Positions 25,790 through 33,374 of a stretch of 64,000 nucleotides of DNA are shown in pieces (position 1 is the first letter of the stretch; each line of letters opens with the position of its first letter). The notes under the pieces are model-generated. The model was not told the DNA's origin. It ran no database searches and saw only the letters and a program-made list of their open reading frames with translations. The DNA lies in the NCBI GenBank assembly GCA_039933215.1, contig JBDTOO010000007.1, positions 15,775-79,774 on the forward strand. The letters are read 5' to 3'. The DNA comes from JALYUA01 sp039933215. GTDB lineage: Bacteria; Acidobacteriota; Thermoanaerobaculia; UBA5066; Gp7-AA6. A program made the position numbers and the translations under genes.

Positions 25790-27040
25790 TCACCGGTCGA
25801 CCTCGCCGAGCACGATGTCGATCGTGCCGATCAGCGCGACGAGGTCGGAGATCAGGTGGCCCTTGGCGAGCTTCGGCAGCGCCTGGAGGTTGATGAAGGA
25901 CGGCGGCCGGCAGTGCATGCGGTACGGCCGGTTCGTGCCGTTCGACACACAATAAAAGCCGAGCTCCCCCTTGGGCGACTCGATCGAGGCGTAGATCTCC
26001 TCCGCGGGAGGCTTGATGACCCGCGGCACCTTGCCGCGGATCTCCCCCGGCTCCAGCCGGTCGATGCACTGGCCGATGATGCGTGCGCACTGGCGCATCT
26101 CCTGGACACGCACGATGTAGCGGTCGTAGGTGTCCCCGCCCGTGCGCGTCGGGACGGCGAAGTCGAGCTCGTCGTAGCACTCATAGGGCTGCGCCCGGCG
26201 CAGGTCCCACTCGACGCCCGAGCCGCGCAGGATGGGACCCGTCAGGCCCCACTCGATGCATTCGGCCGCCGTCAGCACCCCGATGCCGACCGTGCGCTTC
26301 TTCCAGATGCGGTTGTCGGTCAGGAGCTGCTCGTAGTCGTCGATGCGGGCCGGCAGATCGTCGATGAACTCCATCAGCCGCTCGACCCACCCCGCCGTCA
26401 GGTCGAAGGGCAGGCCGCCGATCCGCATGCAGTTCAGGGTCAGCCGCGCGCCGCAGTACTCCTCGAAGAAATCGAGGATCTGCTCGCGCTCGCGGAAGGC
26501 GTACCAGAACGGCGTCACCGCGCCGAGGTCGATCCCCGAGGTGCCGAGCCAGACGAGGTGCGAGGAGAGCCGCTGGAGCTCGTCCAGGATGATCCGGATG
26601 AGCTGCGCGCGGCGCGGGACCTCGACGCCGATCAGCTTCTCGATCGCGAGGCAGTACGCGTGGTTGTTGGTCGCCGCCGCGATGTAGTCCATCCGATCGG
26701 TGTGCGGGATGCCCATCGGATACGTCTCGGTCTCGAAGAGCTTTTCCGTGCCGCGGTGGAGGTAGCCGACGTCGGGAATGGCTTCGAGGATCTTCTCCCC
26801 ATCCACCTTCAGGATGATCCGCAGGACGCCGTGTGTCGACGGGTGCTGCGGCCCGAAATTCAACTCCATCTCCTGGACGTCGAAGAGCGTGGGGGGCTCC
26901 GCGGCGACGGGGGCGGCGGCCGCGACCGCGTCTCCGGCACCGACGCCCGAAAGCGGGCGCGGGACGCCCGCCGCGGCCGCGCGCTCCGCGAAATACGCCG
27001 CTTCGTCGCGCTCGGCCTGCGACAGCTTGTCGTCAGCCAC
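25790..27040 (-). CDS. nuoD: NADH-quinone oxidoreductase subunit D (49 kDa)
   Basis: This 416-residue quinone-site subunit has the family signature MELNFGPQHPSTHGVLR at about residue 58, followed by GYLHRGTEK (Arg96), DRMDYIAAATNNHAY and GTIDIVLGEVDR at the C-terminus. The N-terminal 50 residues (Ala-rich, KLSQAERDEAAYFAERAAAAG) are an extension beyond most homologues. Arg96 in LHRGTEK is the position that, in human NDUFS2, I recall as the site dimethylated by NDUFAF7. A NDUFAF7/MidA homologue is encoded at 28586-29677. The start is GTG at 27040. Confidence 0.97.
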   Translation of the reverse strand: MADDKLSQAERDEAAYFAERAAAAGVPRPLSGVGAGDAVAAAAPVAAEPPTLFDVQEMELNFGPQHPSTHGVLRIILKVDGEKILEAIPDVGYLHRGTEKLFETETYPMGIPHTDRMDYIAAATNNHAYCLAIEKLIGVEVPRRAQLIRIILDELQRLSSHLVWLGTSGIDLGAVTPFWYAFREREQILDFFEEYCGARLTLNCMRIGGLPFDLTAGWVERLMEFIDDLPARIDDYEQLLTDNRIWKKRTVGIGVLTAAECIEWGLTGPILRGSGVEWDLRRAQPYECYDELDFAVPTRTGGDTYDRYIVRVQEMRQCARIIGQCIDRLEPGEIRGKVPRVIKPPAEEIYASIESPKGELGFYCVSNGTNRPYRMHCRPPSFINLQALPKLAKGHLISDLVALIGTIDIVLGEVDR

Positions 27041-27058
27041 GCGCGCGCTCCCGTGCCG

Positions 27059-27676
27059 TCAAGAGACCACCTTCCGGTTCGGGTCGTCGGGCGACGGGCC
27101 GCCGCCCTCCGGCCACTCTTCCGGATAGATCGCCGCTCCCGTCTCGATGCCCTCGAGCGGGAAGTCCTTCCGCAGGGGAAATCCCCGGAATCCCTCCCAG
27201 GTCAGGATCCGGCGCAGGTCCGGGTGCCCCGAGAAACGGATGCCGAACATGTCCCACGTCTCGCGCTCGCTCCAGTTCGCCGCGAGGTAGACGCCCGCGA
27301 TCGAGGGGACGTCTTCGCCTTCGGCGGCGCCGCACTTCACGCGGATCCGGTCGTTCTTCGAGAAGGAGTAGAAGTGGTACACGACGTCGAACCGCGGCTG
27401 GCGGTCGCGCCAGTCGACGGCGGTCACGTCCACGCAGTAGCCGAAGTCCTCCCGGTCCTTCAGGTGCCGGGCGACCTCGGGGATCTTTTCCCGCGCGACG
27501 GTCACCGTCACCTGTCCGGCGAAGCGCTTGGCCGAGAGCACCGACCCGGGGACTCCGGCGGAGAGCGACGCGACCCACGGATGCCCCGAAGCGTCCTCGG
27601 ACGCGGGCTTTGGCTTCGCAGCCTCTCTGGGGCCGCCCCCGGCCGCGGCCGGGGGTGGTGTCGTCTCCTCGGCCAT
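27059..27676 (-). CDS. nuoC: NADH-quinone oxidoreductase subunit C (30 kDa)
   Basis: This 205-residue protein carries the 30-kDa signature ERETWDMFGIRFSGHPDLRR, followed by RILTWEGFRGFPLRKDFP. The N-terminal 45 residues are a Pro/Ala-rich, probably disordered extension (PPPAAAGGGPREAAKPKPA) before the conserved domain at SVLSAKRFAGQVTVTV. NuoC and NuoD are separate genes here. It sits 10 bases after nuoB and 18 before nuoD. Structural subunit of the Q-module. Confidence 0.96.
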   Translation of the reverse strand: MAEETTPPPAAAGGGPREAAKPKPASEDASGHPWVASLSAGVPGSVLSAKRFAGQVTVTVAREKIPEVARHLKDREDFGYCVDVTAVDWRDRQPRFDVVYHFYSFSKNDRIRVKCGAAEGEDVPSIAGVYLAANWSERETWDMFGIRFSGHPDLRRILTWEGFRGFPLRKDFPLEGIETGAAIYPEEWPEGGGPSPDDPNRKVVS

Positions 27677-27686
27677 GGGCGCGGTC

Positions 27687-28172
27687 CTACGAGACCTTCC
27701 GGATGACTTTCATCCGGTCGATTTTCTTCTGGAGCGCCATGATCCCGTAGATCAGCGCCTCCGGCCTCGGCGGACAACCGGGCACGTACACGTCCACGGG
27801 GACGATCCGGTCGACGCCCTGGGTGACCGCGTAGGTGCGGTAGGGGCCTCCGCAGGTGGCGCAGGAGCCCATCGCGATGACCCACTTGGGGTCCGGCATC
27901 TGGTCGTACAGGCGCTTGACGATGGGCGCCATCTTCTCGACGACCGTGCCGGCGACGATCATGAGGTCCGACTGGCGGGGAGTCCCGCGGAAAACCTCGG
28001 CGCCGAAGCGGGCGAGGTCGTGCCGGGCGTCCATCACGGCCATCATCTCGATCGCGCAGCAGGCGAGGCCGAACTGCATCGGCCAGATCGAGGAGCGGCG
28101 CGCCCAGTTGATGACGGAGTCGACCGTCGTCGTCAGGACGTTGTCCTCGAAGCGGTTGTCGACGATGCCCAT
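27687..28172 (-). CDS. nuoB: NADH-quinone oxidoreductase subunit B (cluster N2)
   Basis: This 161-residue subunit holds the terminal 4Fe-4S cluster N2. The unusual tandem Cys pair is present in FGLACCAIEMM, and the other ligands lie in GSCATCGGPY and VPGCPPRPEAL. I start it at the ATG at 28172 (MGIVDNRFEDNVLTTTVD). The frame is open upstream to 28244, but the extra 24 residues overlap nuoA and are not family-like. Electrons pass from here to the quinone. Confidence 0.96.
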   Translation of the reverse strand: MGIVDNRFEDNVLTTTVDSVINWARRSSIWPMQFGLACCAIEMMAVMDARHDLARFGAEVFRGTPRQSDLMIVAGTVVEKMAPIVKRLYDQMPDPKWVIAMGSCATCGGPYRTYAVTQGVDRIVPVDVYVPGCPPRPEALIYGIMALQKKIDRMKVIRKVS

Positions 28173-28194
28173 GCGTCCGGCCGCCTTCCCTTCC

Positions 28195-28563
28195 CTATGC
28201 CCAGTCGAGCGCTTTGCGCTTCCAGACGTAGAAATAACCCACAACGAGGATGACGAGGAATATCAGCATTTCGATCAGACCGAACAGACCGAGCCGGTGG
28301 AAGAGGACGGCCCACGGGAAGAGGAAGATCGTCTCGACGTCGAACACCACGAAAAGGACGGCGATCAGGAAGTAGCGCACCGAGAATCGGGTGTCGAAGG
28401 CGAGGCTCGTCGGCGCGATGCCGGACTCGTAGGGCTCGAGCTTCGCGGGGTTCGGCCGCCGCGTCTGGATCGCCTTGGCGATGAAGATCGTCGCCAGCGG
28501 CAGAGCTGCCGCGAGCAGACCCATGATGAGAATCGGAAAGTAGTCGGCCACCTGGGCGGCCAT
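28195..28563 (-). CDS. nuoA: NADH-quinone oxidoreductase subunit A
   Basis: This 122-residue membrane subunit has three transmembrane helices and the conserved KLEPYESGIAPTSLAFDTRFSVRYFLIA loop, followed by VLFVVFDVETIFLFPWA. Length is normal. The ATG at 28563 is preceded by GATAGA rather than a ribosome-binding site. It lies 22 bases after the MidA-like methyltransferase, on the same strand, so that gene may be the first of the operon. Confidence 0.96.
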   Translation of the reverse strand: MAAQVADYFPILIMGLLAAALPLATIFIAKAIQTRRPNPAKLEPYESGIAPTSLAFDTRFSVRYFLIAVLFVVFDVETIFLFPWAVLFHRLGLFGLIEMLIFLVILVVGYFYVWKRKALDWA

Positions 28564-28585
28564 TCTATCGGAGCGAAAACAGGAA

Positions 28586-29677
28586 TCAACCCGGATCGGA
28601 AGCGCCGATCGCTCCCGATTGCACGGCGACTCCCTTCGACTGCACGAGCACGGAGAGCTCGTCGCCCATGCCCTCCGGATCGACGAGTCGGTACGCGCGC
28701 CATCGCTCCGCGTCGCCCGAGGCGAAGTCGAAGAGACCCGACTCGATCAGGAACCGCCCCTGTCGCGTGACGCCTTCGGTCGTGAGGCCCTCGGCCTCTC
28801 CCGCTTCGATCAGGAGATCCCAGTGGACGTGCGCCGTGAGATCGACCTGCCCGGGCCGCGACAGCGGATCGCCGCGCCTCAGCCCGGCGAAGTGCACGGC
28901 GAGCGTCCCGTGCCGCCGCGCGGTCGAATGGTAGAGAACGGCGGAGCGGTGACCGTAGTCGAGCGCGACCAGCCATCCGCGCGCGACCGCCCGGGCGAGC
29001 GTGCGGTGCAGGGGCGCGGCCCCGAAGGAGATCTCCGCGACCTGTCCGGGCTCCAGCACGACCCCGTAGCGCTCGAGGTGCTCCCGGTAGGCGTCGGGCG
29101 CGGGAGCCAGCTTCCACACGAACGCGTCGCCCTCGAAGTCGACGCGGAGCTCCTGGAGGCCCCGCCCCGAACCCGTGACGCGAACGACCGGGAGCGCGTC
29201 GTAGAGCTCGTTGGAAAAGATCCAGCCGTTGACCGTGTGCTCGGCGATCTCGTTGGCGGACTCGAGGGCGCGCACCGGCCGCCCGAACGGGCGCTTCGAG
29301 AGGGAGTCCCGGGCCGCCGCGCTGCGCTCGATGGCGGTCAGGTTCGTGCGGGCGAAGACTTCCGGCGACTGGTCCGCGAGCGCGGCCGCGAAGTCCTCCA
29401 GGAACCGGCCCTCCCCCGCTCCGACGTCCACGAAGTCGACGTCCCCCTCGAAGTCCTCGACGTCCCGGGCGAAACGGCGGGCGAGGGCCTTGGCGAAAGT
29501 CGGCGAGACGTAGGGCGAGGTGACGAAGTCGCCCCGCTCGCCGATCGACGCCCCGCGGGCGTAGTACCCCTCCTGCGGGTCGTAGAGAGACGCCGCCATG
29601 AAGTCCCGGAAGGAGATAGGCCCCTCCCGGGCAATGCGTTCGCGCAAGCGGTCATTGAGTGTCAAGGAAGAGACCAT
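28586..29677 (-). CDS. MidA/NDUFAF7-type SAM-dependent methyltransferase
   Basis: This 363-residue protein (DUF185) starts MVSSLTLNDRLRERIAREGPISFRDFM. The next parts are YDPQEGYYARGASIGERGDFVTSPYVSPTFAKALA, the SAM-binding VDVGAGEGRFLEDF and FSNELYDALPVVRV. All are typical of the family named after mitochondrial NDUFAF7 (MidA), a protein-arginine methyltransferase that modifies NDUFS2 during complex I assembly. The target subunit homologue is NuoD, encoded in the same run. It lies 22 bases upstream of nuoA. Its ATG is fused to a TATAAT string (TATAATG) and has no ribosome-binding site. Family call is strong; the complex I role in this organism is inference from position and orthology. Confidence 0.88.
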   Translation of the reverse strand: MVSSLTLNDRLRERIAREGPISFRDFMAASLYDPQEGYYARGASIGERGDFVTSPYVSPTFAKALARRFARDVEDFEGDVDFVDVGAGEGRFLEDFAAALADQSPEVFARTNLTAIERSAAARDSLSKRPFGRPVRALESANEIAEHTVNGWIFSNELYDALPVVRVTGSGRGLQELRVDFEGDAFVWKLAPAPDAYREHLERYGVVLEPGQVAEISFGAAPLHRTLARAVARGWLVALDYGHRSAVLYHSTARRHGTLAVHFAGLRRGDPLSRPGQVDLTAHVHWDLLIEAGEAEGLTTEGVTRQGRFLIESGLFDFASGDAERWRAYRLVDPEGMGDELSVLVQSKGVAVQSGAIGASDPG

Positions 29678-29816
29678 TATATTTTCCGGCCGGTGCAAAG
29701 ACCCGCCATTCCGCGGGACCCGGCTCCGGGCGGAGCGGCCGGCCGGTGCAACCCGTTGAGCCCGTTGGGGGGGTCCGTCGATTGCGGCTGCGTCCACGGG
29801 CTCTCTTGGGATAGCC

Positions 29817-31064
29817 TTGCGCCGCATGCGGGTCCTCCTGAAGCCGGCGCTCGCGGTCCTGATCGCCGCGGCCGCCATCCGGACAGCGGGCTGCGGGCCC
29901 CGGAGAGTCGTCGCCCACGTCGTCCCTTCGGCCTCCGCGCCGGCCGCCGATCGGGCGCCCGCGCCGACCGCGACGCGCCGGGAGCGCTCCCGCACGCCCG
30001 TCCCGCCCGCGGCGACCCCCGTTCCCGCGGTGACGGCGACGACGGCGCCGGCCAACCCCACGCCGACCCCGACGGCCCCGGGGGAGGCCGCCTCCGACGT
30101 ACCGCGCGTCACGGTCACCGCGGCGCCCCCCACACGGACGCCGTCTCCGGCGTGGACCCCGATCCCGACGCCGCCCGCAGCGCCCCGGCGCGCGACCGCC
30201 GCCGCGGTCACCGCCCGACCCGCCCCGGTCGCGACGGCCGCGACTCCGGTTCCGGCGGCGCCCGTGACCTCCGACATGCCGCGCGCGACGGTGACCGCCG
30301 AGCCGCCGACGCGGACTCCTTCCCCGGCGTGGACGGCGCTGCCCACTCCCTCGATCGTTCCGCGCCGCGCCACCGCCGCGGCCGCCGCGGCGTCGACGCC
30401 GATTCCGACCGGGACACCCGCAGCGCGTCGGACGCCGCCGCGCGCGACGGCGACACGCGTGCCGGCGACGGCCGCCCCCGCGACGCCGGCCCCGACCGCT
30501 CCGCCTCCCCCTACGGCCCCGACCGTCCCGGCCGCGCGCGCGCCGGAAGCGGCCGCCACCGTAGTTCCCCCGCGCCCGAAGGCGCCGGCCGCCGTGCCGC
30601 CTCCGCCTCCATGGACGACGCCGACCGCCGCACCGAACCTCCTGACGCCCGCGCCCGCCGCGCCGGCGCCGACCGCGGCACCCGCGGGAGTCTCCGGTCC
30701 CATCGCGGGTGACTGGCTCTTCCGCGCCCACCCCGGCGAGAACCGCGCCATCGGCGGCGCGCTGCGATTCGCCGTCGAAGGCGGCCGCCTCGTCGGAACC
30801 TACATCGCGCCGAACGGCAAGACCGCTCCGCTCTCGGACGTCGCGCGCGACGGCGACCGGATCTCGTTCGCGATCCCGGGCCAGCTCGGCAGCTGGAAAC
30901 TGACGGGCGTCGTGTCCGGCGACCACATGAACGGCACGTTCGAGACCGTCTCGCGGGTCGTCCCCTGGGAGGCGACGCGCGCGAAGCCCGGAGAATCCGT
31001 CCCGGCCCCCGCCAACCCGGCCGCGCCCTCGGGCTCCCCCGCTCCCGCCCCCACCCCGCGCTGA
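29817..31064 (+). CDS. Pro/Thr/Ala-rich lipoprotein-like protein with C-terminal beta domain
   Basis: This protein of about 415 residues begins with a hydrophobic signal ending in RTAGCGP (candidate lipid-attachment Cys). Then about 270 residues of low-complexity Pro/Thr/Ala sequence follow, and a compact domain of about 95 residues (IAGDWLFRAHPGE to PWEATRAK) with alternating strands, such as GRLVGTYIAPNG. Within the linker one unit of about 40 residues occurs twice, 59 codons apart (SDVPRVTVTAAPPTRTPSPAW and SDMPRATVTAEPPTRTPSPAW). The linker may span peptidoglycan and carry the beta domain to the outer membrane. An ATG at 29826 is an alternative start. Function unknown. It diverges from midA. 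Confidence 0.7.
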   Translation: MRRMRVLLKPALAVLIAAAAIRTAGCGPRRVVAHVVPSASAPAADRAPAPTATRRERSRTPVPPAATPVPAVTATTAPANPTPTPTAPGEAASDVPRVTVTAAPPTRTPSPAWTPIPTPPAAPRRATAAAVTARPAPVATAATPVPAAPVTSDMPRATVTAEPPTRTPSPAWTALPTPSIVPRRATAAAAAASTPIPTGTPAARRTPPRATATRVPATAAPATPAPTAPPPPTAPTVPAARAPEAAATVVPPRPKAPAAVPPPPPWTTPTAAPNLLTPAPAAPAPTAAPAGVSGPIAGDWLFRAHPGENRAIGGALRFAVEGGRLVGTYIAPNGKTAPLSDVARDGDRISFAIPGQLGSWKLTGVVSGDHMNGTFETVSRVVPWEATRAKPGESVPAPANPAAPSGSPAPAPTPR

Positions 31065-31092
31065 GCGGAAGGGAATCCGCCGGGCGCTGTCC

Positions 31093-31824
31093 TCAGACCG
31101 CGGCGCGCTCCGGCTTCACCGCTTCCAGGAACAGGTTCAAACCGAAGTCCCTCAGGTCGAGGTAGCGCAGCTCCGGGTGCGGGGACTCGTTGTACCGGAC
31201 CGCGCGCACGAGAAACCCCGTCTTCTCGAGGAGAGCGCGCAGGTGCTCCTCGTCGTAGACGAAGCGATGCTCGCCGTCCATGCGCAGGTGCATGTTGAGC
31301 GACTCGCAGGGTCCCTCCGCCGAGAGGTGCCGCGCACACCATCCGAGATGCCGGGGCTCCCTCCGATTGTAGAGACGGTCGACGAGCGCCCGCAGGTCCG
31401 GCGTCAGGACCCGCATGACGCCGCCCGGGCGCAGCGTCCGGATGCATTCGCGCAGGATGGCGGTCCCGCCCGACAGATCGACGTGCTCGAGCAGATCCTC
31501 GGAATGGATGAACGCGAGCGAATCATCGGGGAACGGAAGACCGCCCGGCGCATCCACCAGGAGATCGACCGCCGGCCCGAGAAGGATATCGGCGTTGTAC
31601 CAACCCTCGAGGCGGTGGTCGCCGCAGCCGAGGTGCAGGCGCGGCGACGCGAAGACCGCGGACGCCTCGCGCACCGCGAGCGCGCGGGCCTGCGCGAGCG
31701 TCCGGAGGTACTCGAGGATGACCGCGTCGTCTTTCTCGTGGTCGTAATAGGCGTCCTGCAGAGTCCGCAGCCGCCGCTCGATGACGGCGAGCTCCGAGGC
31801 GCCGTGCGTTCCCCGGGAAGACAA
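31093..31824 (-). CDS. class I SAM-dependent methyltransferase (type 11)
   Basis: This 243-residue protein has an N-terminal helical lead (about 60 residues), then the SAM-binding SPRLHLGCGDHRLEGWYNAD, the post-motif GLPFPDDSLAFIHSEDLLEHVD and TLRPGGVMRVLTPDL. This wording is typical of type-11 methyltransferases found in glycan and secondary-metabolite loci. The acceptor is unknown. It starts 7 bases after the stop of the radical SAM gene and is clearly cotranscribed with it. The two enzymes probably act on the same substrate, by inference. Confidence 0.85.
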   Translation of the reverse strand: MSSRGTHGASELAVIERRLRTLQDAYYDHEKDDAVILEYLRTLAQARALAVREASAVFASPRLHLGCGDHRLEGWYNADILLGPAVDLLVDAPGGLPFPDDSLAFIHSEDLLEHVDLSGGTAILRECIRTLRPGGVMRVLTPDLRALVDRLYNRREPRHLGWCARHLSAEGPCESLNMHLRMDGEHRFVYDEEHLRALLEKTGFLVRAVRYNESPHPELRYLDLRDFGLNLFLEAVKPERAAV

Positions 31825-31831
31825 CTCGGCG

Positions 31832-32950
31832 TCAGCCGCTGATTGCGAACTCGCAGCGCCGGCAGAGGAAATCGTCCGGAGCCTCTTCGACGCCGTAGGT
31901 CCAACGGCGCAGGCGGGCCATGGTGTCCCCGCCGAGGATCTCGGCCACCGTCTGGGTCTTCACGTTTCCGATGGTCAGCTTTTCGTAATAGTCCTGGCAG
32001 CAGAGCACCGCCGTTCCGGTGGCCGTGATGTGCAGGTGCTCGAACGGCCGCGAGCCCAGCAGCTCGCAGCCTCGCAGCTTTTTGATGGGGGGCGGTTCGA
32101 CGACGTACGTCCCGCTGTCGGGCCGGCTCCGGATCTTGAACTTCTTGACCACCCAGCCGCTGCCCTCATAGCGCGCCCGGATCTCCTCGAGGTCGCGGAG
32201 GTGCTCCTCGTCCTCTTCACCGAGGCAGACGATCGCCGTCTCTTCCGCGATCTCCCGCGCCCGAATGGCGTCGAGGTTCGCGAGCACGCGGGCGAGGTCC
32301 CGCGTTCCGTGAAGCTTCTCGTAGCGCTCGGGACGCAGGGTCGGCAGGTTGACTCCGATGTACCGGAACCTGCCGAGGCTCTCGAAAAGGTCGCAGCGCT
32401 CGGGAGTGAGCCCGGACCCGTTGGTCAGGATGCTCACGGGCAGCCCGTGCCGGAAGAGGTAGCGGACCCGATCCTCGAAGAGGGGATCGAAGCTCGGCTC
32501 GTTGTAGTTGGAGAGAAAGACCACGACGTTCTTGCCGCCAATGGCGACGACCTGGTCGACCAGGCTCTCGAAGAGCTCCTGGCTCATGACCTCGCGGTCG
32601 CGCGGGGCGATCGAGACCGGGCAGAACGGGCACCGGTGGTTGCACACCGTGCATGTCTCGAGCGAGACGTAGAGCAGATGGGACCGCCGGGACTCCTTCT
32701 CGACGTCGTCGATTAAGAAGCGGGCGGTGCGCAGATGAGCGAGGAGCGCGGGGTCGACACCCTCGGGCAATCCCTGACCGATGCGCGAAAGAGCCCGAAA
32801 CGCGTCGCCGTCCTTGGGGATCTCCTCCCCGCTCAAGGGGTTGTAGAGAGCGGTGCCCCGGTCGTGGAGGAACGGGGACACGGCCTCGGGCTCGTCGATG
32901 GCCGTGGCCGTCGACGGGGATTGTCCGGACCATTTGCTCGACTCGCTCAT
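31832..32950 (-). CDS. radical SAM/SPASM protein with PqqD-like N-terminal region
   Basis: This 372-residue enzyme has the radical SAM cluster motif at Cys103, Cys107 and Cys110 (CNHRCPFC), the following SNYNEPSFDPLF segment, and a C-terminal SPASM-like part with VLCCQDYYEK and CRRCEF (Cys363, Cys366). Residues about 27-85 (LHDRGTALYNPLSGEEIPKDGDAFRAL and after) resemble a PqqD-type recognition fold; this part of the call is weak. SPASM proteins modify peptides, proteins or sugars. No precursor peptide is visible on either side, so a protein or glycan substrate is possible. It is followed at 7 bases by a methyltransferase. TAGAAT at 32972-32977 is a possible -10. Confidence 0.85.
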   Translation of the reverse strand: MSESSKWSGQSPSTATAIDEPEAVSPFLHDRGTALYNPLSGEEIPKDGDAFRALSRIGQGLPEGVDPALLAHLRTARFLIDDVEKESRRSHLLYVSLETCTVCNHRCPFCPVSIAPRDREVMSQELFESLVDQVVAIGGKNVVVFLSNYNEPSFDPLFEDRVRYLFRHGLPVSILTNGSGLTPERCDLFESLGRFRYIGVNLPTLRPERYEKLHGTRDLARVLANLDAIRAREIAEETAIVCLGEEDEEHLRDLEEIRARYEGSGWVVKKFKIRSRPDSGTYVVEPPPIKKLRGCELLGSRPFEHLHITATGTAVLCCQDYYEKLTIGNVKTQTVAEILGGDTMARLRRWTYGVEEAPDDFLCRRCEFAISG

Positions 32951-33374
32951 CGGATGACTGCCTCACGCCTCATTCTACAGGGGTTCCGGTTCCGGAGCCG
33001 GCCTCTGCAATTCACGATCCGACGCCCCGGTACGACCGCGAACGGCCGGGAGGGAACGGGCCGCCCCGTAGGTCCCGGGTCCTCGCCCTATCCCTCTTTC
33101 TCCGTGCCTGCCTGCCGTATCGAGATCCGGGCACGGAGAATTCCCTCGACGCCCGGGCGATTTCTCCCGATCGCGCGCCGGATCTCCCAATTTCGATCCG
33201 AGCGAGCCGGATGCCGGAGGGCTCGAAACTCCCGCCCGGTGCCCGTCCGCAGCCGGTCGTCTTCCCGTACATGTATCAAACGAGGTTCGCACCGGTGACG
33301 ATGTTACGGAGAACCACGTCCTGGCGTCCAACCCCGTCAAAGTCCCCGACGTGGCGACGCGGGAGAGCGAAGAG
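32951..33374. other. intergenic gap with no intact gene
   Basis: This 424-base gap between the radical SAM gene and malic enzyme holds a short decayed FG-GAP repeat (33261-33353) near the malic enzyme end. The rest has only short Arg/Gly-rich open frames without ribosome-binding sites. I looked for a small Cys-, Thr- or Gly-rich precursor peptide for the radical SAM enzyme and saw none. Confidence 0.6.
33261..33353 (-). pseudogene. remnant of an FG-GAP/VCBS repeat
   Basis: The minus strand encodes VGDFDGVGRQDVVLRN, then TGANLV, a TGA, and YMYGKTTG. This is the pattern of one FG-GAP/VCBS repeat (DFDGDGR-D-LRN--TG-N-VWYM), with the expected Trp codon TGG replaced by TGA. It reads in the same frame as malic enzyme beyond its stop. 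Only one repeat is left, so it looks like the worn end of a lost secreted protein gene. Confidence 0.5.

Noticed and set aside
28558..28568. A promoter at TAGAATG before nuoA, and the like at 29675-29682 and 9051-9056
   Set aside because: The hexamer overlaps the ATG itself, so a transcript started from it would miss the start codon. They are kept as notes, not as promoters.
32951..33374. A precursor peptide gene for the radical SAM enzyme
   Set aside because: The small frames here are Arg/Gly-rich, have no ribosome-binding site and lack a Cys-, Ser- or Thr-rich core. I did not find a better candidate on either strand.
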